Shown here: positions 35,001 through 46,210 of the stretch, one piece after another
Position numbering within the stretch: the stretch's first letter is position 1
Layout: every line of letters starts with the position of its first letter
From: Polyporus tsugae
Taxonomy: Eukaryota; Basidiomycota; Agaricomycetes; Polyporales; Polyporaceae
DNA length: 64,000 nucleotides
Direction: 5' to 3'
Assembly (NCBI GenBank): GCA_024305745.1
Contig: JAHRBS010000013.1
Coordinates: forward strand, 62,001 to 126,000
Notes under the pieces: model-generated
What the model was told of the DNA's origin: nothing
What the model saw: the letters and a program-made list of their open reading frames with translations, nothing else
Database searches by the model: none
Position numbers and translations under genes: made by a program

Positions 35001-37388
35001 GCGCGTTAGTATGATGCGCGTACAGAGACAACCCGGTGAAAAGCTCACAGAGGGATGACGATACCGCCTTCATGGTACTGATCCTCGAGCTGCTGGAAGT
35101 AGAGCTGGTGCGTGATGCTCTGGGAATACTCATTATCTGGCCAATCTTCAGCTCGTATTCCAAATCGAGGATCCTCGACGTGCACTCACCGATCTGGATA
35201 GCTGCACGGAGAAACGAGGCGCATCGCGTGAATACCGAGTGGAAGCGACCCAAGACTGCGATACGTACCGATCACTGGCCCGCCTTTGGTGACCTGATAG
35301 TCGACAGTCTCCTTGATGACTCCGTCGATGTAAGGCTCGTACACCTCAGTCCAGTCAGTCGCGTTCGTCCTGACCGTGCCCGCAGTCTCGGTCGTGATCC
35401 AGTGGGCGATGCCGCCTGCAGACGTCTCCGCGTTGATCTGCCGCAGCGAGCACGATGCCGTCAGTCCTCGCACTGGCGCGCCTGAGCGAACGACACGACC
35501 GGAAAGGCGGGTGTTTCGGGAGGAGGGCAACAGTGTGGAAACTTCAAGTTTCTTGGAACGGGTTGGGGTGTGTGAGTCCATAAAGGGGAAATCTTGGGAA
35601 AACTGGCTGGAAACGGGAGACATTGTCCCGATACCCCATAGACTCGTAACCAGCCCTTTTGGAACGCGTCCCGAAAAAGAAAACAGCCTGAGGACAAGGG
35701 GACGGTTCCAAAAGGTCTGGTGAATTTCGTAGAGACGGGTGCCAGTGGGGGATTGTCACGCCCACGTGAGTTGAGGCGCGCCGTGCCCACCTTTTTCCCT
35801 GCCAATCCAGGCTGCTACATCCGAAAGAGGACATGAACAGCAGGGTCAGAACACGATAGCCTCCTGCTCAGAACTAGCGACGCGCGCGCGCGGTGTCCCA
35901 ATAGTTTAGAGCAGGGTCGTGCCAGTGCTTCCCACTCGTTGCCCAATTGCGCGCATACATCTGCTGGCTTCGAGGCCTGTAACCTCCGCCACTATACCCT
36001 GATATATGCGCGGGATCGTGCCCACCCTTTCCCCTGAGACAACGGCGCGGTCTGGCGCGAGTTGCATCTCGCGCATATCCTCCTCAGCCGCCCGCTAGCG
36101 TTTGGGTGCGAGCGACGTCGGCGTTCAACGTACACTCATACGCGAACCCGCTAAACCTGCCGGCTCGCACGCACATCCACCCAGAACGTCGTCCCAATTT
36201 GGCGTAGTGCTGCCTTGCCTGCAGGGGCAAGCAGAGGACGCGTGTGTCACGCAAAGTGACAATCCCCCTCTACAAAAGTCACCAGACGTTATAGGGTGTG
36301 TCTCTGCTCGGGTTTTCGCTCTCCGCCCGAAAATCTGACCCGGGCAGAGACACACGCTATGACGGATGGTTTCGAGACTAGGAAAAGACATGTTTCCCGA
36401 ACCCCGAAACGCCCTAGAAACTATCAAGAAACTTGAAATTTCCAAAGCAGTTTCCCCCCTAATCCCAAGACACCCTGCCGTGCCGGTCGTGCTATTCGTA
36501 TGAGCATTCATCGTGCACTTACGTAAGGACCTGCCCCGAGGACTGTCAGCGACGAAGACATGGAAGCGAAAGAGGCCGTTTACCTGGGCGCAGGACGACG
36601 AAGATGCCTGCCTCGCTGGCCGCCTCATAGATAGGCTTGAGAGCACGCCAGTCGTCGAAGTCGACCACCCCGCGGGAGGGGTTGGTGAGGCCCACTATGA
36701 CGGCGTCAGTGCTTCCGAGTCGCACCCAGGTTCAAGTTCATGGAGGACGCACTGTGGACGTATATGCTGCATCCAGGAGTGATTCAGCCCGCATACAATC
36801 GTATCAATTGCGCATGTACGAACCTGACACCGTTGAGGCCAGCGGCGACCATCTTCTGGAAGATGTCGAGCCAGAGCTCGCGCACGGGAAGCCGGAACGT
36901 GTGGAATTCGCCCGAGCTGATCGTGCACGGTCAGCGCAAGCATCACGTCGAGCTGTAACTCAACACACTCACTGTAGGAAGATGCGCTGATCGTGGATCC
37001 ATAGGGTGTAGTTGTCCCATTGGACGACATCAGAATAACCGGTGGACTGGCGAGGCGGGTCGACTGCTCTGGAGGGCGTAGTCAAGGGCCACGTGAGGAG
37101 GACGAGACAGAAGGTGAGGATGGCGGGCAGTGCCCAGGACGGGTAGCGACGCCAGAGGAGCATGTCGGACAAGACCTGCTTCCACGTCCTCTCGGGCTGG
37201 AGGAAGCCATGGTGTGCGGCTTTATGGTGGTCCGAGGGGGCTCCAAGTCCAGCTTTGCAATTGCCATCATGGTGTGCTGGAAGAGAAGTATATGATGATG
37301 GAAGAGGTTGTTTTCCGCCCCTCGCTATGTCGGCATACGCGAGGCGAGGGTCATAAGTTTGTTGTGGGCGCGGACCGGGGGGATCCAT
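32042..37388 (-). CDS. GH35 beta-galactosidase A, complete copy of the tandem array
   Basis: Complete multi-exon GH35 gene of about 1,100 residues. The preferred ATG 37388 gives [20 protein letters not shown]; an in-frame ATG at 37505 adds 39 residues. A basic cytosolic N-terminus precedes one membrane segment, [18 protein letters not shown], so a type II surface protein is inferred. The barrel has [42 protein letters not shown] from micro-exon 36523-36530, [13 protein letters not shown] with the acid/base Glu (codon 35428-35426), and [14 protein letters not shown] with the nucleophile Glu (codon 34752-34750). C-terminal domains run to [22 protein letters not shown] and [13 protein letters not shown]. 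The intron after GPY is swollen to about 1.1 kb by an insertion (35,488-36,500). No frame break was noticed. It would release galactose from beta-galactosides at the cell surface. Confidence 0.88.
35488..36500. mobile_element. Non-autonomous TIR element inside a GH35-A intron
   Basis: About 1.0 kb with imperfect inverted ends. The left end reads GAACGACACGACCGG and continues to GGAAACTTCAAGTTTCTTGG. The reverse complement of the right end reads TACGAATAGCACGACCGG and continues to GGAAATTTCAAGTTTCTTG. The similarity runs about 65-70 bases. TGAGC flanks both sides (35,483-35,487 and 36,501-36,505) as a candidate 5 bp target duplication. It carries no recognisable transposase. It sits in the intron after the GPY micro-exon, which in GH35-1 is only about 60 bases. 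The same insertion is present in GH35-B, so it predates that duplication. Confidence 0.65.
36287..36364. repeat. Strong hairpin (nested inverted repeat) in the intronic element
   Basis: Arms of about 26 bases begin CGTTATAGGGTGTGTCTCTG and, on the other strand, CGTCATAGCGTGTGTCTCTG. They differ at only three or four positions, and TTTTCG/CGAAAA forms an inner stem. It resembles a small MITE nested in the larger element, or its central hairpin. Confidence 0.65.
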
Positions 37389-37590
37389 CGCATTCTCGAG
37401 TGGTCGTCCACGGTGGAGGACAACAACAGGTTCACGACCCGGGACACCGGATCTGGATCCGGGGACATATCGGGATACACGGTCACATGGGACGGCGCCT
37501 TCCAACGTCGACGCGTCAAGCGCCGTCCTTCAGCTTCAGCCTTCCCAACGCCTTCCCCAGCCCCGGTTTCACAGGCGATCGCAGGCGTGG

Positions 37591-37597
37591 ATTCACC
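37591..37597. repeat. Left 7 bp target-site duplication (ATTCACC)
   Basis: Direct repeat with 44,099-44,105, immediately outside the inverted termini of the 6.5 kb element. Confidence 0.75.
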
Positions 37598-38166
37598 CTA
37601 GTCTCCGTAGCCGACCATATCCTGATATAGATGACAGTCGATCTATTAGTATATGGTCTGCTCCCCTACACGTCGGTTACCCCCCCTATGACACTTGGAG
37701 ACCAGCCTTGGCGCTTAGTCAGTCGTGAACCAATCAAATTGTTTGTTGGGTCATCGTAATGACCTACATCATGTCATCAGCATTACATGTATCCCTCTGC
37801 TAGCTTGGGGCAATGTCTTACAGCTAGGAACAAAAATTGAATCCTTCCGTGCACCATGGAAAACTCGTCACACCATGCAGAGGTGGCCGAATGGACAGTA
37901 CTTCGCCAAATGTACGGAGTATTGCAAGATGAGCAAGTACACACATCTCGCGCATGCAGTGACTCGGACCTATCGCCCTTCACAACCTCAGCCACTACTA
38001 CCCTCCATCCCCTCCACCCTCGCACACCTATTCGTGAACTCAGCATCTTCAGCACGCCATCCCACCGCATGCCCCGAAACTCGAGCGAGGATGTGCAGAA
38101 TGACAGTGCGTAGGCCGATTCAAATGACATCATATAATCAAGCCTGGTATATTAAATGCCACCCGG

Positions 38167-41100
38167 ATGGCAGATGGCGAAGCTTCCGATTCCATCTTGA
38201 AGTCATCTCAAAATGCAGCGCAGGCGAGTCCAGCCAGAGAAAATCAACACATGCCTACCGAGCCTGGCCCTCAACCGCGAGGCCAAAAGCGCCCTCGCCG
38301 GCCGAAGAAGACACCAGAGGAGAAGATGGAGGCCACATTCAAATTTCTGCGGTCAATGCGTTGGTCAATCGGAGACTTCCTCTACCAAACCTTTCGGACA
38401 CACGATGAGGAGGGTGCGAGGGTCCACAGAACCGTCAGCCATGGATCATTGGTTGCCAATTTTCTCTCCGGAAACAACACGCACACAGCCATCAAAATCG
38501 TTGATTTCTGGTTGCAGGACACTGTTGGTCGTCCTACACGGACAGACCCGGAGTTCTCACATATGTACTCCCCTTCCAAACCATACCACGAGATTTCTCA
38601 TGCGCGCGTGGCAATCACAGCAATGTGCGTCCAGCTTTCGGCGAAGCAAATGCACCTCGAACGCAAACGGGCTGTCCGTGGAACAAGCGGCTTGCATGGA
38701 AGTGCCTCGGGGAAGCGTGGGCGCAAGGTGCTATCCTGGGACGATATCGGAAGCCACACCATTCGCACTGTCCAACATGTGCTAAGAAAACACCAACCAA
38801 TCACGCTGCACCTCCTCGAACAACTTGCATCACCTACAGCCTACAAAAACGAGCACGGGGTAATAGTTGTGCGCAAAACACGACCACCCAGTATCGTGAG
38901 TAAGCAGCTTGCAGTTGGACTCAATGCCCGACTCACTAAGTGTACAGGTTGCGGCGGAGGTCCTCAGCATGCTCAACTTCTCACATACGAAGTGGGCACG
39001 TCTCCTGCCAGCCGCCCGGTCTGTCCTGTTCTTCGCCTGCGGTGTACCTCGGGCAGTCTTCGACTATGCAAGTCGGATTGGGCTTTCACAGAGCTGGCAT
39101 GCGACATTCAATCTCCTTCGTCGTTTCGCCGAGAAAGATGCAGCTTACGTGAAGGAATGTGGACGCTCATTCATCCGTTGGCTCATCCTTCGCTTCGACA
39201 ACGTCCAACAGTATCTCAAGCAACGCGAGCATCGCTTCGGTCGAGAGAACACGATGAAGGTCGGCATGGCTGCATACGTCGCTGAGGCATTCGACTTCGA
39301 TCCGGACGCTGCAGACCTAGAAGATCACCTCCGGCGCGTTCGTGAGAGCAAGCGAGAAGAGCTCACAGTAGCAGAACTCACAAAGCTCGTGGACTGGGAT
39401 CACGCCGAGGTTGTTGCTGGCCTCCATTGGTTACAGGCCCTGGTCAACAATGTTCCTGCCCTTGCACACTACAAGCCAGCCGTCGCGAAGCTGTGGACCA
39501 CGGATGGAGCAAAGCTGCGCGTCCCGGACCGGAAGACGAAGATCTTCCCCTTGGGTACCAGTGCCAAGAATGAGGCCATCACAACGGAGTTGCGGGAGGG
39601 GCTGATTGATTTTCTGGAGCAGATGGGTCAGCGCGAGGAGGATTACATTCCCCGCATCATCCCTGCAGGTGGCGATGGCCTCACCTTCGAGAAGCTCGTA
39701 CAGATCAAGAACTACTTACAGTTCGAAACAGACGAGTTTCGACGCCTCGACATCCTCTGGCCATTCCTGGAGGTGTGGCATACTATTTGGACGTTCCTCA
39801 GCGCTATCTTCGAAACACACTTCGGGGACTCACTCACTCGCGACCCCTCCGCTCTCGGCCACAGTGCCACTCAAATTGATCAGAAAGCTCCTCCAAACTT
39901 GAAGAAGGTCGACTACTATCCATCGCTGCATGTCGCCCTGCTCATCCTTGATGCGCGTGTGCTTGACTGTTGGAGGTGTGTCTAAACCGGATCCGGTTCA
40001 ACAGTATGTCAGCCCTGACGTTTAGGCATGGCGGTAGAATTCGGTTGGGATGTAAGGATCTCACCACTCACTTTGCGGGTCTCGCGGCCGAGGAGAAACT
40101 GCCCACACTTGAAGAGCTCCGTGCAATCACATGCGAGCTCCATCGACGCTACTCAACTTCAAGTGCATGGGAGGCCGCAATGGCGGGCGGAGAAACAGCG
40201 AAGGCTGCAGGCTGGGCCGAGAGTAGCGTGCCATGGAGAGAGAGGGAAGGGGAGGAGCAGGTGACAGCGGGAACACACACAACCGAGGGTCCCAGTGGTG
40301 AGGCGCAGACTCGGAAGGGGCCGTCGGCGGATGGGTCCGGGGAAGACACTGATCGAGACGCTCAGGAAGACGTGCTTCCTTCGACTCCGGTCGCGGACAT
40401 GGAAGATTTGCCAGGGCATAGAACACCAGACATTGACGAGGGGGAGGAAGCAGCGGCCAAGGAGGATGGGGCTAGCGAAGGATCAGGTCCAGAGGATGCA
40501 TCGTCAGAGAGCAACTCGGACTCCGAGAGTGACAGCGAGCCGAGACTGTTCTGTGGTGACCAGACACTTGCCCAGTCGATCTCGTTCATGAGCGATGCCT
40601 TGCTCTTGCGAGACCTGTCACAGGCAGTTGCTGACGGGGATATTGGCCGTGTCTGGAATGACATGAAGGCAAGTCAGCATGTCTGCCATCCCCCCCCGCT
40701 AGCCATGAATTGACACAACACATTTCACCAGATCCTCATCTTCCGCTTTGCCGGAACAGGTCATTCAAAGTACACGACCTACCTCTTAGAGATGACGTGT
40801 ATCCTCGAGCTCGAGGCCAGTCCGGTCCTTCGGGAGACGTTCTTGAAGAACTGGCTGGTGAATCCCTCGGGCGAGCCGGGTAGACATTCAGAGGGTGACC
40901 TGGTTGGGGAACATCTCAATCTGGTGCTCGAAGAGGCATTGTCTCGGAAAGGCACAGAGTGGGATAGTCCCTTGCTGCGTGAAGTGCACGCTCCGAACGC
41001 TGCAAGGTTTTTGGACCTGAAGAATGAATGGGGGACAGGGGTTGGCCTTGCGAAGCGGAGAGGAAACCATCCGGAACCCCATAGCCGCCCCGAGATTCGC

Positions 41101-41586
41101 ACGCTGCTCCGTGCGTACCAAGAGACCGAGCTCCACTCTTTCTGCGCCGGTCGTTCATACAGTTCAAAACCTGGCAAGAATCTCATGCATGAGGGTCTGA
41201 CCAACCTCCTGGCCAAGAAATTGAGGTCGTTCTGTCAGCAGTCAACACGAGCACGGGTTCGCGCAACCGAGCACAAACGGCACCAGTCCCTGCAAGAACT
41301 GGTGGCACAGGCATTAGCGGAGGTAGATGGAGAATCGTCGGATTCCGAGTCTGACTCGAATTCAGAACGGAGTTCCCAGATGCATGGTGAGGACTCAGAG
41401 TCGAGAGAAGCAGGACCACGCCAGACAGCTTATGACATTAGATGGGAGGATGGGGAGATGATGCTCGATGAACGGGAATCATGGGACTACGACACGATTC
41501 TGGATACGTACAACGATATATATGACTCGACCGAGGAGTATGTAGAGGACGACGATGTCCATACGGAACTGGATGACGATGAGTAA
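38167..41586 (+). CDS. DUF6589-family protein (probable transposon-encoded)
   Basis: Four exons (38167-38895, 38948-39975, 40026-40668, 40732-41586) join to exactly 1,085 codons. The N-terminus has a basic stretch, RGQKRPRRPKKTPEEK. The DUF6589 core follows: FDNVQQYLKQREHRFGREN, LTVAELTKLVDWDHAEVVAG, LWTTDGAKLRVPDRKTKIF, IPAGGDGLTFEKLVQIKNYL, and FLEVWHTIWTFLSAIFETHF then LKKVDYYPSLHVALLILDARVLDCWR. Residues about 680-790 are acidic and Ser/Glu-rich, and the C-terminus is very acidic (EEYVEDDDVHTELDDDE). The third intron has a GC donor (40,669-40,670). DUF6589 proteins are abundant in Agaricomycetes and their biochemical role is unknown to me. Conserved Asp residues (GGDG, FDNVQ) could form a nuclease-type site, but that is a guess. 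The intact frame suggests a recent or active element. Confidence 0.9.
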
Positions 41587-43935
41587 CTCTATACATGTGG
41601 CGGGACATTCTCTTTATTGTGCTTCTATAAATGCCAGTGGCATGTGTGTCAGTTGTCGGAAAAGTTCCGCTATGTTGAATAACCCAATCACTCACCGAAC
41701 TGAGGCACTGTCTATTGCGTGGGCGTGGATTGATTGTTGAATTCGTGCTTGAACGTTTCCTCCCACCCTGAGATACATCCGCATCAGTGACCGACAGGGC
41801 ACCGTCGACGAGGTTCCACTCGACATTGACGGGGTCCATGTCATAATTTGCGCTAATTCTAAGTGTAAGTCCAGGATGGACCGATTCACACTCGGAGGAC
41901 GTACCTATGTTGCATCTCCGCGAGTGCATTGCCCGTAACCTCGACTTGGAAACTCACACAGCACTCCTCCAACGAGCCCGACTGCACGGCACTGAACTCA
42001 CCAGTAGGCCCTCCGGCCGTCCCTTCGCCCTTCCTCCCATTCTCCGCAGCCTTCTTCTTTGCTGCCTCCCGCCCTTTCTTCTCGGCCTGCTTCTCCCGCA
42101 TAGCCGAGAATTTCCCCCTGAGCTCGGTGATCTTCGTCCATAGAGCATCTGCATGAGGCAAGATGTAAAGGTCTTGAGCGATGACCTTGTGCAGGGTGGC
42201 CGGTGTGTCGAGCAATGCGAACTGGTCGAGGATAGCCTTGATTGTAGAGTCGGGTAGGAATAGGACAGGACTGAGTGCCCTAGCGGCCGCGGAAGTGGCG
42301 GTACTCGTGCGATATACAGATGTACGAAAGTCTTGGAGTTGTTTCGTGCCTTCCGCTCGCATTGGCCGCGTGAGACGCTGCCTACGGGGGACCGGATTCG
42401 GTGCTGTGCGTCTATGAGATTGGAGTGGCACGGCTACCTCTTCAGGTTGGCATCCGCTGCACTTGCCGCATCCATTGGGGTCGTCGGAGACCAGGGGAGA
42501 GGGGAGAGAGGAACAGCGAGGACAGGAGCAGGGAGGATCGACGAGAGGGTTGCCGTAGAGAAGGTTTTGCTCGGCAGTCACACACCGTGCGAGCATAAGC
42601 CGAGCCATATTGGTCTCCAACTGTACCGGAGCAGCCTTCTTCCCGGAAGTCTTCTTCGGCGCGTTCCCATCCACCAGGGCGCGGGCTATCTTCCATGTCT
42701 TCTTCGTTACGTACGTAATGCACCGTGCGTCTTGTACGTGGGTGGGATCTCTCCCTGGCCGGCCTTCCCACTGCACATGCTCGTCTGCTGACACAACATT
42801 CCCGAGGATTACGACGTCCGCGATGTTTGGCAAGTCGATGCCGACCATGAAGGATGCAGTAGCGACGATGATCTGTGCGCCTGGGTCATTTTGCATCAGA
42901 CGACGAGTCTCGGCATTGTAGGAAGGCCAAGACAGGGCGTTGTACATCCGCACACGCTTCGTGGGGTCCGAGCCAGGTGGGCAGCGGTGCCAAAGGTATA
43001 TGGCGACACGGAAGCCAATTGCTATTGTTCGACAGTGAATGACAGTCTTGCGGCCATCCCGAAGAACCCATTTAAGGTCTGGGAAAGACCATCCACCCAG
43101 CCCGCGCGAGAGAGTGCGAAAAATTGTCTGAACATTGGCACGAATGTTTGAGCGTCGAAGGAGGTGGAAATCTCCTTCGCGAAGACCGACAAAAGACAGG
43201 ATCGTCTTCTGCGGCAGGCCGATAAGGAGGGTTGCGGTGGTTCCGAGGAGACGCGTACCGAGGGGAAATCGAGCCCGCGCAAAGCCTAGCTGACGGAACG
43301 ACTTCCGGAAACTCTGCCCCCACGAGTATAGGAGATGGATCTCATCAATGCCCAACGCACACACGCGAGATTGAAACGCAGCATTTTGAAGGAGACCATC
43401 AAATCGGGGAGAACTCAAGAGTTCGGGTGACAAGAGAATGAGGGTGATGTCCGTGCGTGCTACAACCCACAAATCCGTCCCAGCCTTCCTGCCGTTCTCC
43501 AATGTTGTCGCATTGATGACCAGGGTGGCGAGTCCAGCTTTCTCAAAGACGGTGGCCTACTCGGGACGTCAGTAACAGCGGATGCACACAACCATAAGCA
43601 AGTACAACACATACCTGTTCCTCCTCGAGTCCATTCGTCGGATATACGATCACCATGCACGGATCTTTCGGGACCGCCGGATAACGCGATTGGCAGAGTG
43701 CGGGGTTTTTGGAAAGCTCGAGAAGCATGAGCGCATAGATCAAGTAGTAGCCGGTCTTTCCAGAGCCAGTAGCGAGTACGGCGACCAGATCTTTGCCGTC
43801 AAGCAGTTGCCCGACTCCTTCGAGTTGGTAGTCATGAGGAACATAGGGAAGTCGGGAGCGAAGTGTCTTCTTGATGAGCTCGTAGCCTTCTGGTGAAGCG
43901 AAGCGATACCGCGGCGAGGTGGCGAGCAAGGGCAT
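41438..43935 (-). CDS. RecQ-like DNA helicase of the transposon
   Basis: Exons 43935-43615, 43556-41905 and 41858 onward, stop most likely at 41438. Helicase motifs: VPHDYQLEGVGQLLDGKDL (Q motif region), ATGSGKT (residues 55-61, Walker A), DEIH (178-181, DExH box), TTATLL (motif III, about 213), IIVATASFMVGIDLPN (motif V) and QWEGRPGRD (motif VI, about 369-377). A Cys cluster CSCPRCSS...CGKCSGCQ follows and may bind zinc. Next come a Lys/Glu coiled stretch (AEKKGREAAKKKAAENGRKG) and a short third exon. It should unwind DNA 3'-5' using ATP. The last exon frame overlaps the antisense 3' end of the DUF6589 gene by about 150 bases; a further intron would shorten it, so the stop is uncertain. Starts 163 bases inside the right terminus. 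Confidence 0.88.
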
Positions 43936-44098
43936 GATGCCCAGACGGAAGGATGTTAGCGCCCTATGGCTCAGTTGAAAGTTGCGAGCGCGTTGTTTGT
44001 CTTTGTTGACGTGTAGACGTGATGAGAATCAGCATGTGACTCGGGGAGTTCCGAAGTGTCATAGGTGGGGGTAAGTGGTCTGTAGGGACCAAGACTAG

Positions 44099-44105
44099 AT
44101 TCACC
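44099..44105. repeat. Right 7 bp target-site duplication (ATTCACC)
   Basis: Direct repeat with 37,591-37,597. Immediately after it the Y1 block begins and is colinear with Y2. Confidence 0.75.
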
Positions 44106-44895
44106 CCGTCAAGTGCTCCCTCCGACCGACCTTCCGCCTCAGTCAAACTCCTTCCCCCTCGTTTTTGCCTTCAACGCTCTTCGCAACAAGTGTTTTCCCT
44201 GTCGGGATCCCTATGCGAGCCTCAAACAACGCTCACCACGGCTGCAAGTATGCCGTACAAGTCCCTCGCTCCGCATCGCTCTCACTGGCATACGCGACTT
44301 GCCTTCTCGCACCTCAGACCTCTCGCTTCCGAGTCTCGGTCTGGCCGGCGAAACGGCACAGTGCACGCCGCCGCGCTGCTCCCTTCGCCCTCTGGTGAGC
44401 CCCACTCCACCTGCCTCTGGCCATCGCGCGCTCATACCGCCTATGAACCGGGTGTTCTCAAACGTCCACTCAAGCACCGGAGACCCGTGCGCGTGGACAA
44501 CCATCAAGACAACTGTCAGCACTGTGTAGAGCACAGGAAGCGTCGATGTTGCGAACGCACGGGTACCTCTGTGATCGAGCGAGGTACGTGAAATCTCGGC
44601 TCTCTGGCGCCACCGAGCCTCGTACTGACCCGCTTAACCTCCAGCATCACAAAACCAGCATGCGGGCCGGTGGAGATGCAAACACGGCCCACGGCCCCGT
44701 CCGCTGCAACATGCTGCCTCCCCCGCTCTGGATACGAACGGCACGGACTTAAAGCGACACCCTGGAGACATTATGTACGTGCCTCCCCACAATGGGGCTG
44801 GCGCGTCCGAGGGGTGAAACCCTTTGTAACGTTCGCGGCCGGTTTGCCAGCGAACAGCGCTCGTTCAGCTGAAAACCGGCGCAACTGTCGATTTC

Positions 44896-45118
44896 ATGGG
44901 CACACCGCCACTGGTCACCCGATGCCGCCCCGTCACGACCAGGTTGTCTGGAAGGTATGTCCGTGGCGTTCTTATGGACCTGAGCGAACCTCAAAGCTAC
45001 CAGGACGATCGTGGAAGCCGTGCGCAAAGGTCTGCGCGACCCTTTGCCCGCAATGGGCAGGTAAGTCGCCTGCTACTCGTCTCCAAGGCGCCGCACCGTG
45101 TTCTAACCGACCCAATAT
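44896..45118 (+). other. Exon-like segment at the start of Y1 (better preserved in Y2)
   Basis: In Y2 the matching frame (about 56,900-57,082) reads GDIVDFMGTPPPVTRCRPAT, then VRGVHLGLSEPHKTARTIVE and AVHDILRDPLPAMR, ending at a GTAAGT donor. The intron ends AATATAG just before repeat R1. Y1 keeps the same layout but its frame is interrupted. No family is recognised. Confidence 0.3.
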
Positions 45119-45720
45119 AGTCTCTGATCACTTACGCAATGAACACCGACGGCTCTGCGAAGATCCAACCCCGGAAATCGCGTTTGAGGCGATTTCGTCG
45201 CACTCGAAAAGTGCGGTCGGTAAACCACACTCCCCACGCCCGGTGCGGCCGGACAACCACTTCAAACGACGTGTATGGCTCTTGGATGGGCCGTACAGAC
45301 GGGTTTGGACGGCCTCAATCGCGGTCTCACAATCGCTTTGGACGACCGCCGTAGACGCGCCGACACCGGGACCAGCATATCTCCTCCCAAACACATCGGG
45401 GCGACGCAGCAGCTGGTCGACCCTGCCGTCCGTAGCTCTGATGGTCAGGACGCCGTGGATGGTGGCCGGCGAGAGCGAGGACCGCACCGCCGGCAGCATA
45501 AGTGTCCCAGAGTGATACCAGGACACGCGGCGCGCGACAAGTGTTCGTCGGCCGTCAGCCACGACGACGGCCGCCAGACAACATGCCGGCGCGATGATAG
45601 GGACACCCGACGAGTCCGAAGTCACTGCCGTCGCGTCGGGATTGGCGGTGTGGGGAACAATGGGTCGCGTCTCATGCGCGCTGGGTTAGTAAACTGCGAA
45701 TATCTCCCGTGTTGGGTGTC
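45119..45720 (+). repeat. Y1 internal repeat R1, exon-like
   Basis: First of three diverged tandem repeats, each placed just after a splice-acceptor-like site. It opens SDHLRNEHRRLCEDP in one frame, and the frame stays open about 130 codons. The same segment is at 57,142-57,740 in Y2. Confidence 0.45.
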
Positions 45721-45764
45721 AGAACTCATGTTACCACCCACAGGACGACCGGCGACCATCTCCG

Positions 45765-46150
45765 CATCCAACGCCGCCGGTTTGGGGACGACCGGACAAG
45801 ATCTCAAGAATCGCGTTTTCGAACACGCTCGGAAGGTGCGGTCAGCAAACCCGACTCCCCCACGCTCGGTACGGCCGACCGAACACTTCCAATGAAGTGT
45901 CTAGTCCATGGACGTGCCGTACGAACGGTTCTGGACCGCCAGAGATGCCTTCTCAAGTTCGGCATGTAGGCGGGCAATGGGACGCGCACCGAAGACCGGA
46001 GGCTGTCGGTCACGACAGCGATGCCGGCCGCCCTCGACATCTCAGACATGAACGAGGCAAGCACGGACGACGTCCGTGGAGAACGGCCGTCGCCACGCCC
46101 GGAGCAGCCGTCGATGAAGAGACGGTTTACGTATTGTCGACGCGGGGTGA
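45765..46150 (+). repeat. Y1 internal repeat R2, exon-like
   Basis: It follows an intron-like stretch ending CACAG; in Y2 the donor is a good GTGAGT but in Y1 it is mutated to GTTAGT. It opens DHLRIQRRRFGDD. Aligned to R1 over about 150 bases, identity is near 70-75 percent with indels. Confidence 0.45.
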
Positions 46151-46210
46151 GTAAATGGCACTTAGCTCCCGCGCCGTGCGGCAGAGCGCATGCTGACAAC
46201 TCGTACAACA

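Larger units (their letters stand above)
37598..44098. mobile_element. 6.5 kb DNA transposon carrying DUF6589 and RecQ-like helicase genes
   Basis: The left end starts CTAGTCTCCG and the right end finishes CCAAGACTAG, a perfect 7 bp inverted terminus followed by weaker matches (GACCA). A subterminal inverted repeat lies at 37,677-37,696 and 44,054-44,074, with 20 and 21 bases sharing TTACCCCC and CCTATGACACTT. ATTCACC flanks the element directly at 37,591-37,597 and 44,099-44,105. The element separates the 5' end of GH35-A from block Y1. In unit 2 the same GH35/Y junction (near 56,126) lacks it, apart from about 12 bases, so unit 2 acts as an empty site. Cargo: a DUF6589 gene (+) and a helicase gene (-), convergent. 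Which protein moves the element is inference. I cannot assign it to a named superfamily. Confidence 0.8.

Noticed and set aside
37872..37960. tRNA-like start AGGTGGCCGAATGG near the left end of the transposon
   Set aside because: No T arm, no box B and no acceptor pairing could be found downstream.
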